A stretch of 64,000 bases of DNA from Helicobacter apodemus (GTDB taxonomy: Bacteria > Campylobacterota > Campylobacteria > Campylobacterales > Helicobacteraceae), in NCBI RefSeq assembly GCF_000765745.2, contig NZ_JRPC02000008.1, forward strand, positions 19,528-83,527, given 5' to 3'. Below are positions 45,237-54,646 of this stretch, piece after piece. Made by a program: the position numbers and the translations under genes. How positions within the stretch are numbered: the first letter of the stretch is position 1; each line of letters starts with the position of its first letter. The notes beneath the pieces were generated by a model. The model ran no database searches, was not told where the DNA came from, and was given only the letters and a program-made list of their open reading frames with translations.

Positions 45237-46328
45237 ATGCAACCCCATTATCGTTTTTACCCTTCTACGGAGGATTTTAGAGATGCCTTTAGTAGAGATA
45301 GGGATAGGATTATTCATAGCTCTTATTTTAGGAGATTAGAATACAAAACACAGGTCTTTTTAAACTCTAGCGGGGATTATTTTCGCACCCGCTTAACCCA
45401 CTCCCTAGAGGTTAGCCAAATTGCTAGAACCCTCTCTTGCCATTTAGGGCTTAACCAAAATTTAGCAGAAGCCATTGCTTTAGCCCACGACTTAGGGCAC
45501 ACACCCTTTGGACACGCAGGAGGAGATGAACTTGATAAAGTCTTAAAAGCCGATGGATATAGTTGTGGATTTGAGCATAACTTTCAATCTTTTAGGGTGG
45601 TTACAAGCCTAGAAAAACGTTACCAAAATTTTAATGGGTTAAACCTTTGTTTTGCGACTTTAGAAGGCATACTCAAACATTCCTATCCTTACGAAAAACC
45701 CTTTTTAAAGGATTATTATAAAGAAACTTTTAAGCTAAACTTCCACCCAAGCCTAGAAGCTATTATTGTAGATTTATCCGATGAAATCGCTTATATTAGC
45801 CACGATATTGATGATGGAATTAAATACCACCTTATTGATTTTGACACCCTAGCAGAAAGTACTCTTGTAAAAAGCTGCATAGAATATGTGCAAAAGGAAG
45901 AAAAAATTTCTTTTAAAGAATCTATTTTTCGCCACCGCTTCACTTCAAGACTTATTACCTTACTTGTGTATGATTTGCTAGAGCATAATCCATCTTTTAA
46001 ACAAACAACTCCACAATGCTTTGTTTATCCATCCCACAGCCCTTTGCCTATAACTCATACAAAAAGCATACAAAAAGAGATAAAGATTCTTAAAAAAATT
46101 CTTTTTAAATATCTTTACCGCCACGAAGAGATTTATAAAAAAATGTTTATGGGAAAACTTTGCATTAAAAAGCTCTATGAATGCTTAAGTAATGATACCG
46201 CCCTATTACCTAAAGATTTACAACTTAAAATAGAGCAAGGAGCAAAAACCCATAGAATATGTGCAGATTATATCGCCTCAATGACGGATAGATATGCCAT
46301 AGCCCTTTATAAAGAATTGGGTTTTTAG
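45237..46328 (+). CDS. dgt: dGTP triphosphohydrolase-like HD-domain protein
   Basis: A 363-residue HD-superfamily enzyme. It shows the start YYRRLEYKTQVF-type region (SSYFRRLEYKTQVF), RTRLTHSLEVSQIAR, and the metal-binding LAHDLGHTPFGHAG, then EHNFQS and DLSDEIAYISHDIDDG. These are the marks of dGTPase-type dNTP triphosphohydrolases, which cleave dNTPs to nucleosides plus triphosphate. The length fits the shorter non-enterobacterial type. The ribosome-binding site is AAGGA. It converges on the PepSY-type gene. Confidence 0.88.
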   Translation: MQPHYRFYPSTEDFRDAFSRDRDRIIHSSYFRRLEYKTQVFLNSSGDYFRTRLTHSLEVSQIARTLSCHLGLNQNLAEAIALAHDLGHTPFGHAGGDELDKVLKADGYSCGFEHNFQSFRVVTSLEKRYQNFNGLNLCFATLEGILKHSYPYEKPFLKDYYKETFKLNFHPSLEAIIVDLSDEIAYISHDIDDGIKYHLIDFDTLAESTLVKSCIEYVQKEEKISFKESIFRHRFTSRLITLLVYDLLEHNPSFKQTTPQCFVYPSHSPLPITHTKSIQKEIKILKKILFKYLYRHEEIYKKMFMGKLCIKKLYECLSNDTALLPKDLQLKIEQGAKTHRICADYIASMTDRYAIALYKELGF

Positions 46329-46337
46329 CAATTTCTG

Positions 46338-46889
46338 CTAAATACTATAATAAACTGCTAAAGCAGTGATAGCAAATCCTAAAATAATGGTAATCAAAGA
46401 ACCTTTTCTATCTTTTTTGCAAAATGCGGTCATAAAAAGACCAGAGAGATACAAAATAACCAAGGCTATAGAAAATCCAACCGCTAAAATATCAAAATAA
46501 TATTTCCCAGCAGACTTATGTAATAATAACAACACTCCATACAAATTTCTATTGATACTTCGCAAAATATACCCACCATCTTTGTCTTTACTAAGTATTA
46601 CTTGATACTTTAAAGTTCCCATAATTATAGAATTCCTTGCTAAACGCACTTCTGTTTTTTTGGGTATTTTTAAGCCATTAGCTTCTAATGTCGCTAACAT
46701 AACAGCTCTCTCTTCTCCTTTTGGTATATCTTGAAATACTTTGATTTCTGAAATTTCTGCTCCAGCATTTTGACGAATATCAAAAATATACAAAGAACCC
46801 GTAATGGCATAAATAAGTGCCATAGGTATAAAAAATAAACTAACATATAGATGGATTTGCATCCAAGTTTTATTGCTAATTAAGCGCAT
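46338..46889 (-). CDS. PepSY-associated transmembrane protein, partner of the TonB receptor
   Basis: A 183-residue protein with an N-terminal helix (about 12-34), a periplasmic segment and two to three C-terminal helices (about 110-183). The opening WMQIHLYVSLFFIPMALIYAITG is the kind seen in PepSY_TM proteins found beside iron-siderophore receptors, where they may act as inner-membrane reductases or accessory factors. It lies eight bases after the receptor stop and is presumably cotranscribed. Polarity from the receptor's frameshift could lower its expression. Confidence 0.65.
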   Translation of the reverse strand: MRLISNKTWMQIHLYVSLFFIPMALIYAITGSLYIFDIRQNAGAEISEIKVFQDIPKGEERAVMLATLEANGLKIPKKTEVRLARNSIIMGTLKYQVILSKDKDGGYILRSINRNLYGVLLLLHKSAGKYYFDILAVGFSIALVILYLSGLFMTAFCKKDRKGSLITIILGFAITALAVYYSI

Positions 46890-46897
46890 ACAAAATC

Positions 46898-48993
46898 CTA
46901 AAAGTCCATTTTATAATTAATCCAAAAATTTCTACGTTCTGTATAATCTTGGTAAGAATTGGCATAAGCAATTCCATTTCTTCCAGATTTATATTCATAA
47001 GGGAGAAAAAAGTTTTTATCTAAGAGGTTATTAACCACCACACTAATACTAGAATTTTTTGTCATTTTGTAACTCATTCCTAAATCTACAACCCAAAAAT
47101 CCTTATATTTATCCATTCCAGGTATTGCTCTCCTACCACCACCTTTAGAAATAGCAATAGCATCTAAACGTGCTGTAGTCTTTAAAAAACTACCAAACCT
47201 TCCTTGTTTATAATTTAGTTTAAGCATTGCAATATGTTTAGGGATATTCTCTACCCTCTCACCTCCTAAGGCATTTTTTACACCATCTTGGTATTTTTTC
47301 ATCGTATAAGTGTAATTAGCAGTGGTGCTAAATCCTCTATAAGTAGCACTATTTAACCCAACTTCTAAGCCTCTTACCTGATTCTTGCCTCTATTAATGC
47401 GGTAACTACAATCGATTCCATTATTACTACAAACAATCCCATTAGGTAAAGTAGCTCCATCGGCATAGGTATCAGAAGATAGCTCATCTTTAAAATTTGT
47501 TTGGAATGCGGTGATGTTTGCATTACCATAATTAAAAATATCAAAAATCATTCCTATTTCATAGTTAAGACTAGATTCTGGCTTTAAGTTAGGATTCCCA
47601 TAAGCTCCTGCACTAAATTCAGAATTACTCAAATGTTTCGCTTCAGGTGTTTTATATCCCTTAGCAATACCTGCTTTAAGAGTTACCCAATCTGTAATAT
47701 TATAAACCAAATAACCCCTAGGAATATATTCCCCACTAAATAAATTGCTCTGTGTATAGCGCAATCCCCCTGTTAAAATGAGATTATCCGTTATAAAATA
47801 TTCTGCTTCCATATAAGGCAATATAGTATTTTGGTCTTGATTCTTGCCTTTAAGCACTCCTGCATTATCGGCAAAGGTTTTAAAGTTTTCATACAAATAC
47901 TGCACGCCCATACTTAAAGTCGTGCTTCCAAAACTTGGTAATTCAAAAGGAATAACCGCTTTGCTTTCTGCAACATACACTTGACTTTCTACCCTTGCAC
48001 CTTGGGTTGTAACATTAGTTCGATAGTTTTTAGAAGAGCTCCCCTTTTCCTTAGTTAGGTTTGCTTGTAGATAAGTATTTGTCGTGCCAAATCCATAAGA
48101 ACCATCGTGATTAAGGACTATTCCATTCCTATAAAATTTTTTATGCGAAGAAACAAGTGCTCCAGAAGTGTTATTAGTATCTGTCTTTTGTGTATAATGC
48201 TCCGCATCAAGATAAATATTATTTTGTGAATCTAAGCCCCAATTTAACCTTCCTCCGATATTGCCTATATTAAAGGCTCCTGGAGAGTGGCTAGCATAAA
48301 TGGAATTAGGATTGCTAGGATTAGTTAATGTAGGCCATTTTAATTCAGTCTTTTCCCTATTTTTTAGAGAACCTCTTAAAGACAAAGATAAATCTTTAGT
48401 CAAAGGGAATGCCATATATCCACTAGCTCCTCGCATATGCCCATAACGATTATAATGCTGTTGGGCTTGAGTTTCTAATGAGATTGAACCTGTGAATTGG
48501 CTAGGATTCTTTTTAGTAATAATATTAATCACTCCACCTACCGCATCACCACCATAGAGCGTAGAAGCTGGACCCTTAATAACTTCAATCCTCTCAATCA
48601 TAGAAATAGGAGGGAGGTAGGCATTATCTGCCTCCCCGAAACCATTACTTTGAAATCCTCTTACAGTATTAGTTCTTTTGCCATCAATAAGCACTAAAAC
48701 ATAAGTTGAGGCATAGCCTCGAATATTAAAAGTATAAATCCCAAGTTTTGTCATGGTAACATCTACTCCTGGGACATCTCTAATGGCATCTGCTATATCC
48801 CTAATAGGTCGGGATTGCAGCTCTTCTTTTGTAACCACAGAAATACTTGCTGGGGCTTCTTTTAAATCTTGAGAAAAACCACTAGCACTTACAACTGAAG
48901 AATCTAACCTGTAAGTTTCTGCGGCATTTAAGCTACAAATGCCCCCCCCCCCCCGACTAATAACGCTATACTAAAATTTAAAAATTTTTTCAT
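46898..48993 (-). CDS. Phase-variable TonB-dependent receptor (off as sequenced)
   Basis: The ATG at 48993 (preceded by AAAGGGG) starts a signal peptide MKKFLNFSIALLV interrupted by a run of 13 G. With 13 G the frame stops after 21 codons. With 11 or 14 G the frame would join LNAAETYRLDSSVV and the 646-residue body, giving about 697-698 residues. The body has the TonB-box/plug pattern (SRPIRDIADAIRDVPGV, then IEVIKGPASTLYGGDAVGG) and a 22-strand barrel with the terminal aromatic (NYKMDF). It resembles catecholate siderophore receptors such as CfrA/CirA. An internal ATG at 48838 could not give export. A Fur-like palindrome lies upstream. Confidence 0.88.
48942..48954 (-). repeat. Poly-G tract (13 G on coding strand)
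   Basis: Thirteen consecutive C on the plus strand, i.e. G13 in the receptor's signal-peptide region. Homopolymeric G tracts of 8 or more bases are the classic slipped-strand phase switches of Helicobacter and Campylobacter. The length gives frame off; 11 or 14 would be on. Confidence 0.93.
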
Positions 48994-49078
48994 TAATTGC
49001 CCCTTTAAAAATCTTTTAAGCTTAATTTCGATCATTCGATCAACAGAAATCTAACAAATTATTTCTTTTATTAATATT

Positions 49079-49094
49079 AATAATAGCTATTATT
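49079..49094. promoter_or_regulatory. Fur-like palindrome upstream of the TonB receptor
   Basis: AATAATAGCTATTATT is a perfect 16-base palindrome 86 bases before the receptor start. The AATAAT-N4-ATTATT layout agrees with Helicobacter Fur-box cores. Binding by Fur or NikR is inferred, not shown. Confidence 0.55.
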
Positions 49095-49444
49095 TTATAG
49101 ATAGATTTTTTCCAAATAAATGATCCTCAATCTTTTTGCTTTTGTTAGGATTCTTTAAAATCTCCTTCTTAACTTAAACTTTCATCACCATAAATATAAA
49201 AATTTACTTGAATCTTAAAACTCACAGACAAGAGCAAGGATATAGTTTTATTAGGAAATCTAATACATAAGTTTGAGTTAAAATCTATACTAAATTAAAG
49301 AAAGAAAGTTTAAAAAGAAAGCATTAAAAGTAAAAGATTCAACTAGAGGTAGAAATCCTGAAATTATAAACAAAGTGTATTACAAAAAAGTATAAACGCT
49401 ATTTAAAATATATAAAGAATTTTTTAGAAGAGGGTTGCTACACA
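49095..49444. other. Intergenic region between the receptor and dps
   Basis: About 350 AT-rich bases. A plus-strand fragment near 49325-49400 reads KDSTRGRNPEIINKVYYKKV then stop, but it has no start or ribosome-binding site and I do not recognise it. Nothing else is supported. Confidence 0.4.
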
Positions 49445-49461
49445 AGCACCAAAGCGGTGCT
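49445..49461 (-). terminator. Hairpin after dps
   Basis: AGCACC and GGTGCT pair over 6 bp with a 5-base loop, five bases past the dps stop on the minus strand. No strong T-run follows, so this is a weak terminator candidate. Confidence 0.45.
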
Positions 49462-49466
49462 AAAGT

Positions 49467-49904
49467 TTAGGCAAGCTGGGCTTTTAACATCCAAATTGCT
49501 TTTTCTAAAGTTGCAATTTTTTCATCTGCTAAAGCAGTTGTTGCTTTATCATTTGCGCCTCCTGCGGCATCTGATAATTCTTTAAAAGATTTTAAAAAAT
49601 ATTCATAATCTGGGAGAATAGCTTTTACAATGGTTTTAGAATCAAAACTTGTTTTACTCTCTTCTTTAATCTTACTATGAGAAAGCATATCTTTAATTGT
49701 TACATAAGGTTTCTCCCCAATTTGTAAAATCCTCTCTGCCATATCATCCATCAAATCTGCCATATCATCATACATACCCTCTAATGCTGTATGCACAGGA
49801 TGAAAATCCATTCCTTTTACATTCCAGTGATAATTATGCAATTTGATATAAAAAACCGCAGAATCTGCTTGAATTTGTTTAAGTATTGGAACAACTTTAC
49901 TCAT
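49467..49904 (-). CDS. dps: DNA-binding ferritin-like protein Dps/NapA
   Basis: A 145-residue ferritin-like protein. The ferroxidase ligands sit in KLHNYHWNVKG (His) and in MYDDMADLMDDMAERI (Asp/Glu). Close similarity in layout to H. pylori neutrophil-activating protein (IWMLKAQLA at the C-terminus against IWMLQAHLA). Dodecamers store iron and protect DNA from peroxide. It has a TAAGGAG site and lies behind a promoter with two palindromic operators. Confidence 0.95.
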   Translation of the reverse strand: MSKVVPILKQIQADSAVFYIKLHNYHWNVKGMDFHPVHTALEGMYDDMADLMDDMAERILQIGEKPYVTIKDMLSHSKIKEESKTSFDSKTIVKAILPDYEYFLKSFKELSDAAGGANDKATTALADEKIATLEKAIWMLKAQLA

Positions 49905-49966
49905 ATTAAACTCCTTATTAAAATTTCGTTTTATTATATCACTTTTACGAATTAAAAGCTAATGAA

Positions 49967-50019
49967 ATTATACTCAATAATTATTAAAAGAAAATTATTA
50001 TTATTTAATAATTATTAAA
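49967..50019 (-). promoter_or_regulatory. dps promoter with paired Fur/PerR-like operators
   Basis: A TATAAT box (minus, 49972-49967) has AATAATTATT (49976-49985) directly upstream and a perfect 16-base palindrome TTTAATAATTATTAAA at 50004-50019. Their placement over and behind the promoter suggests control by Fur or PerR, which regulate dps-type genes in this phylum. Confidence 0.6.
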
Positions 50020-50034
50020 CTTTATTTTATGATT

Positions 50035-51003
50035 TTATCCACCTGTTTTGTAAAACGCACGCATTGAAGTTTGATTTTCATTCCAATCATTTTTTTCTGG
50101 TTTATTTTCTATACAAAGCTTCAAGCTTTTTAATATCTCTTGACTATCCCCATACAACATTGCTTCTTTAATATCAATAGCATTTTCGTGATAAAGACAG
50201 GGTATTAATTTACCTTCACTACTTAAGCGAATCCTATTACAAGTTTTGCAAAAGTCATCATTATGAGGGGCGATAATTCCAAAAATATAGGATTCTTGTG
50301 CTTGTGTAATCTCAAAGAGTGTAGCAGGTCCAAAAATATCTTGTTGTAATAGTTTAAAAGTGTATTTTTTCTCAATTTTCTCTAAAATCTCTCTTGCCTT
50401 TAATCCTTTTGTATCATTTTTAGCGTGAGCATTTTCCATAAATTCAATAAAACGGACACCAACACCTAAATGCATTCCATATTCTAAAATATCCAAAACC
50501 TCATCGTCATTAATGTTTTTTAAAGGAACCATATTCAGTTTTATCAAAAACCCTTCCTTTTTAGCAGCCTCAATGCCTTGTAGAATTTTTTCTAATCCAT
50601 TTCTTTTAGAGATACATTGAATCGTTTCTTTCTTTAGAGAATCTAAAGAAATATTAATACGTTTTAATCCTACTTCCTTTAGAGGCTTTGCAAGAGGGGC
50701 TAAAAGATAAGCATTGGTTGTTAGGGCAATATCAATATCTGGATTTAATTGATAAATTTGTGCGATAAAATCTACAATACCTTTTCTAAGGAGTGGTTCT
50801 CCTCCAGTAATTCGTATTTTTTTCACTCCTTCATTAATAGCAACTTTAATAAAACTTAATACGCCCTCTAAAGGCACATCCTCTTCTTCACTTCCTATAT
50901 TCATAGGAATATTTGGCATACAATAAACACAACGAAAATTACAACGTTGTGTAACACTAATGCGTATATAATCAATAGTGCGTCCAAAGCTATCTACTAA
51001 CAA
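50035..51003 (-). CDS. moaA: GTP 3',8-cyclase MoaA
   Basis: A radical-SAM enzyme of about 322 residues. The first cluster is bound by CNFRCVYC (cysteines near 21, 25 and 28), the second by CKTCNRIRLS plus a later Cys in IPCLYH, and the C-terminus ends in the essential Gly-Gly. It starts molybdenum-cofactor synthesis from GTP. The frame is open to an ATG at 51033, but the TTG at 51003 has AGGAG five bases upstream and gives the family N-terminus. It is divergent from mobA. Confidence 0.94.
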   Translation of the reverse strand: MLVDSFGRTIDYIRISVTQRCNFRCVYCMPNIPMNIGSEEEDVPLEGVLSFIKVAINEGVKKIRITGGEPLLRKGIVDFIAQIYQLNPDIDIALTTNAYLLAPLAKPLKEVGLKRINISLDSLKKETIQCISKRNGLEKILQGIEAAKKEGFLIKLNMVPLKNINDDEVLDILEYGMHLGVGVRFIEFMENAHAKNDTKGLKAREILEKIEKKYTFKLLQQDIFGPATLFEITQAQESYIFGIIAPHNDDFCKTCNRIRLSSEGKLIPCLYHENAIDIKEAMLYGDSQEILKSLKLCIENKPEKNDWNENQTSMRAFYKTGG

Positions 51004-51087
51004 TAAAACTCCTAAAATTTTATTGCAAATCATAGTCTTAAGAATATTAAAAAAAGCTATAATTTGCTAAAACTTTAAAGGACAATT

Positions 51088-51651
51088 TTGCTAACTTGTA
51101 TTATTTTATCTGGTGGAAAAAGCTCAAGAATGGGTATATTAAAGCAAAATTTGGATTTCTTCGGAGAGAGTCTAGCGAATTTTCAAGCTAAAAACTTTTG
51201 TCAAATTTTTAAAGATTTATATTTCTCTAGCAAAACCCCTATCAGTAATGATTATAATATCCCAACCATTTTAGATAATGAAAATACTTTTGCACCCATT
51301 TTTGGGCTAAAAAGTGTTTTAGAAACCTTGCAACAAAATATTTTTGTTATCTCTATAGATACACCTTTTTTACAGAAAAATTCTGTTTTAAAAATTATAA
51401 AATCTTTTCAACAACACCAAAACGCGACCTTTGCAAAAAATGCAAAGACTCATCCACTTATTGGAATCTATCCCAAAGATTCTTTATCCGTTATTAACTC
51501 CCAAATTCAAAAGGGCAACTATAAGCTAATGGACTTATTAAAAAATATGGGATCTTTAGAATTTATTAAAATAAGCAATCAAGAAAGTAGGAATTTAAAT
51601 TACCCAAAAGACTACCAACAAGCAATTAAGGGCATAATAAATGGCAGATGA
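51088..51651 (+). CDS. mobA: Molybdenum cofactor guanylyltransferase
   Basis: A 187-residue nucleotidyltransferase with the LSGGKSSRMG loop (7-16) that binds GTP and the SIDTPF metal site. It attaches GMP to molybdopterin to form the bis-MGD cofactor used by formate dehydrogenase, nitrate and similar reductases. The start is TTG, after AAAGGA. It overlaps flhB by 11 bases; the moaA/mobA-flhB neighbourhood is shared with H. pylori. Confidence 0.9.
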   Translation: MLTCIILSGGKSSRMGILKQNLDFFGESLANFQAKNFCQIFKDLYFSSKTPISNDYNIPTILDNENTFAPIFGLKSVLETLQQNIFVISIDTPFLQKNSVLKIIKSFQQHQNATFAKNAKTHPLIGIYPKDSLSVINSQIQKGNYKLMDLLKNMGSLEFIKISNQESRNLNYPKDYQQAIKGIINGR

Positions 51652-52702
51652 ACAAGAAAAAACCGAAGCCCCCTCTGCACGTAAAATTCAAAAAGCAAGA
51701 GAAGAAGGTAATGTCTTAAAAAGCCCAGATGTTAATGCCTTTTTAGGGTTAGTCGTAGGGCTTATATTAGTTTTTTTATGTTTTAACTTTTGGATTAAAG
51801 GCGTTGGCAATATCTTTGAAAATGTTTATAGCTATTTTAACGAAGATTTTTCACGCAATAACGCTATGTCTTTAGCTATCTCATTAGCCTTTCAAATGTT
51901 ATTATTGCTTGCACCAATTTTTGCCTCTTTAATGATCGCTGGAATAGTAGCAAATATTTTCCAAAGCGGGTTTTTACTAACAACAAAAGCCATCCAACCA
52001 AAGTTACAAAAACTCAATTTTATCTCTGGACTTAAAAATCTTATTTCTATGAAAAAACTCCTAGATGGTTTTTTAATTACTTTTAAAGTCCTAACTGCTT
52101 TTGTTATTGCTTTTTTTGTATTTTTAAGTTTTATAAAAGAGCTTACCACTATCTCACTTTTTCCTGTTGGGGAACAAATGATTTGGTTTAAAGATAAAGC
52201 CCTTATTCTTATTGCGATTTTATTAACTTTTTTCTTAATTATGGCGACTTTAGACTATTTTCTTAAACGTTATCAATATTATAAATCCCTAAGAATGACT
52301 AAACAAGAAGTTAAAGATGAATTTAAAAACCAAGAAGGGGATCAACAAATCAAAGGAAAGATTCGCTCTTTAATGTTTCAAGCTGCTAAAAAACGGATGA
52401 TGCAAAATATTCCAAATGCTGATGTTGTAGTAACTAACCCTACACATTATGCAGTAGCCTTACGTTATGATAATACTAAAGAAAAAGCTCCTAGAGTGCT
52501 TGCTAAAGGGGTAGATTTCTTAGCCCAAAAGATTAAAGAAATTGCCAAAGAACACAAAATACCCATTATAGAAAATCCTCCCCTAGCAAGGGCACTTTAT
52601 AAAGATGTAGATATTGATAAAGAGATTCCCCAATCCCTTTATCAAGCAATGGTTGAAGTTTTAATTAAAGTGCGTAAAATCAATGATGAAAAGAAAAAAT
52701 AA
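51641..52702 (+). CDS. flhB: Flagellar type III export protein FlhB
   Basis: A 353-residue export-gate protein: basic N-terminus, four membrane helices (about 33-53, 80-105, 145-168 and 187-207) and a cytoplasmic domain with the autocleavage motif NPTH at 266-269. Cleavage after the Asn switches export from hook to filament substrates, and in Campylobacter and Helicobacter it is tied to RpoN-dependent gene control, which would include flgE at 11.9 kb. It converges on the DsbA-like gene. Confidence 0.96.
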   Translation: MADEQEKTEAPSARKIQKAREEGNVLKSPDVNAFLGLVVGLILVFLCFNFWIKGVGNIFENVYSYFNEDFSRNNAMSLAISLAFQMLLLLAPIFASLMIAGIVANIFQSGFLLTTKAIQPKLQKLNFISGLKNLISMKKLLDGFLITFKVLTAFVIAFFVFLSFIKELTTISLFPVGEQMIWFKDKALILIAILLTFFLIMATLDYFLKRYQYYKSLRMTKQEVKDEFKNQEGDQQIKGKIRSLMFQAAKKRMMQNIPNADVVVTNPTHYAVALRYDNTKEKAPRVLAKGVDFLAQKIKEIAKEHKIPIIENPPLARALYKDVDIDKEIPQSLYQAMVEVLIKVRKINDEKKK

Positions 52703-52704
52703 AA

Positions 52705-53346
52705 TTATTTTTCTAATAAAACATTAATTTTAAAAATTAAGTCTTCTAAACTTTTAATATTTCGCGACATAATCATATACTTACCATTAACGATAAAACT
52801 AGGAACACCTTGAATACTAGCATATGCCATAGCTTCTGGCATAGCTTGTAATATTTCTTTAGCCTCTTTAGAGTTTAAAAGTTGTTGAAATTCTTGTTGA
52901 TTAACATTTATTAAAGGATAAGAATCTTCTAAAAATAATTGTGCATTTTTCCAATTTTTTCTCTCTTTGTGGATAGCATTAAAATAATAATTTAAAACTT
53001 TTTTATAAAGAGCATTAGGAGATTTTGTATCGGTATTATTATGTTTATCTTTCAATAAAGCTACAACAACAATATCAGAAAATTCTTTGTGGAATCTACT
53101 TGCTGTGGTTAAATGATAAGGTAAAAATTTCGTATCTTGTGGGAGTATTTCTAAAATCATTGGTAACAATCCATTATAATAAGCACAATGAGGACAACCA
53201 ACATTAAAAAGCTCTATAACGCTATTTTGAGAATCTTTTAAAGGTTTATCTAAAATAATATAATCTACCCCTAATGTCAAATTATTAGCAAAGGATTGCA
53301 TAGTTAGCAAACAAAAAAATAATACAACAAATTTTAAAATTTTCAT
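52705..53346 (-). CDS. Periplasmic DsbA-like thiol:disulfide oxidoreductase
   Basis: A 213-residue protein: signal peptide (1-20, ending SFA), thioredoxin fold with the active site CPHC at 51-54 and the cis-proline in GVPSFIVNG near residue 185. CPHC is the DsbA signature. It would introduce disulfides in exported proteins such as the cysteine-bearing pseudopilins here. The start overlaps the thyX stop as ATGA. Confidence 0.88.
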   Translation of the reverse strand: MKILKFVVLFFCLLTMQSFANNLTLGVDYIILDKPLKDSQNSVIELFNVGCPHCAYYNGLLPMILEILPQDTKFLPYHLTTASRFHKEFSDIVVVALLKDKHNNTDTKSPNALYKKVLNYYFNAIHKERKNWKNAQLFLEDSYPLINVNQQEFQQLLNSKEAKEILQAMPEAMAYASIQGVPSFIVNGKYMIMSRNIKSLEDLIFKINVLLEK

Positions 53347-53972
53347 TTTATCTCCTCCATAAAATCTTTAAAAATAAATTGATGGTTTTGTGGAATTGTA
53401 TCAAAAATTGCTAAAGCAAGTTTTCTAATTTCCCAAAGTGCACTTTTAGAACTCCGCAAACTTAAAAAATTCTGCAAACTTCTAGCATTAATGCTCCAAG
53501 TAAGCTCTGTCTTATAAGATTCTGGCATTGCAAATTTTGCTAAATCATTACTAATATTTTGCAATAAAAGATTCCGCAAATTTTCTAAGGCAAAAACAGA
53601 TGCCTCATCGACTAAAGCATTAGAAGTAAAAACTAAAAATTTCTCTGCTCTTTTTAGATTATTCGAATCAATAGGCAAAAAACTTGCTTCATTTTTTAAT
53701 TCTTTTAAAGTATAACGACTACTTTTTACGCTTAAAGAAGCGATTCTATGTCTTGCTAATTCTTGTAAAGTTGCCCTTGAAATACCTTGTATATAAAAAG
53801 TATAGTAAAGATGTTCTAAAGTAGAAGCATGTTTAAATTTATTCCCTACTCTATCAATGAGCTCTTTATCCTTTTCTCCACCATTATCTCCTCTTTCAAA
53901 GCTTTGCCAACAAGTTCTAATGGCGTGCGAACAAATAGAAAGTTCATTACAATTTAGAAGTGTAATTTGCAT
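53343..53972 (-). CDS. thyX: Flavin-dependent thymidylate synthase ThyX
   Basis: About 209 residues with the ThyX motif [14 protein letters not shown] (general form RHRxxS-x7-S-R). It makes dTMP with FAD and methylenetetrahydrofolate and is the only thymidylate synthase of most Campylobacterota. An in-frame TTG at 53990 exists, but the ATG at 53972 is preceded by AAAAAAGGA. The 5' end overlaps ruvC by 26 bases, so the two are probably coupled. Confidence 0.95.
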   Translation of the reverse strand: MQITLLNCNELSICSHAIRTCWQSFERGDNGGEKDKELIDRVGNKFKHASTLEHLYYTFYIQGISRATLQELARHRIASLSVKSSRYTLKELKNEASFLPIDSNNLKRAEKFLVFTSNALVDEASVFALENLRNLLLQNISNDLAKFAMPESYKTELTWSINARSLQNFLSLRSSKSALWEIRKLALAIFDTIPQNHQFIFKDFMEEIK

Positions 53973-54456
53973 CAAAATTCCTTTTTTCAAACTTTAGTCT
54001 TTGTGCGTGAGTAATAGCAATAGCAATAGCATCAGTAATATCTAAAGGCTTAATTTCAGATTTAATGCCTAAAAATTTTTTTACCATAAAAGCAACCTGT
54101 TCTTTCTTAGCTTTTCCATTTCCTGTCAGAGATTTTTTAATCTGTAAAGGAGTATATTCAGCAAAATTCCCTAATTCTTGCAAAATTTTTAAACTCAAGG
54201 CTCCTCTAAATTGGGCAAGTTTTATAACAGTCTTTGGATTATACGCATAAAAAATATCTTCAATCGCTACAGAATGGATTTTATGATTTTTTAAAACCAA
54301 ATCAATACCTTCTACAAATTCTAAAATTTGGTATTGTAATATTCTTTGTTTAATTTTAATCAAACCTGCTTCAAGAAGTTTTAGAGAGCCTTTATCTAAG
54401 GCTAAAATGGCATAACCACAATTTCTACTTCCAGGATCAATGCCTAAGATATTCAA
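53947..54456 (-). CDS. ruvC: Holliday junction resolvase RuvC
   Basis: A 169-residue resolvase: the RNase H-like fold starts [11 protein letters not shown] (catalytic D7), the second acid is in AIEDIF, and the last pair lies in the [13 protein letters not shown] helix. It cuts Holliday junctions with RuvAB. The gene is divergent from dnaA across the probable origin, an arrangement also seen in Wolinella and other Campylobacterota. Confidence 0.95.
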   Translation of the reverse strand: MNILGIDPGSRNCGYAILALDKGSLKLLEAGLIKIKQRILQYQILEFVEGIDLVLKNHKIHSVAIEDIFYAYNPKTVIKLAQFRGALSLKILQELGNFAEYTPLQIKKSLTGNGKAKKEQVAFMVKKFLGIKSEIKPLDITDAIAIAITHAQRLKFEKRNFDANYTSKL

Positions 54457-54646
54457 AACTTCCCTTTATCTTAGATAGTTTCATTTTTATTAAGGATAAA
54501 ATGATTAAGAAAATATCCTTTATAAAAGTTTTAGAATAATACCATAAGACTTTTAATAACTCTTCGTTACAATTATAAAATTATTTTAGTATTTTTCATT
54601 AGTTTTTCACATTTTATTCACAGATGTGAAATAATAAGGATATAAA
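54457..54646 (+). other. Probable replication origin part 1 (ruvC-dnaA spacer)
   Basis: The spacer holds three DnaA-box-like nonamers sharing TTCACA: TTTTTCACA (54603-54611), TTATTCACA (54614-54622) and, inverted, TATTTCACA (54633-54625). An AT-rich stretch at about 54565-54600 could unwind. Campylobacterota origins are typically bipartite around dnaA. The experimental origin is not known from sequence alone. Confidence 0.6.

Noticed and set aside
46328..46355. TTTAGCA ... TGCTAAA inverted repeat between dgt and the PepSY-type gene as a terminator
   Set aside because: Seven-bp AT-rich stem without a T-run on either strand; not convincing.
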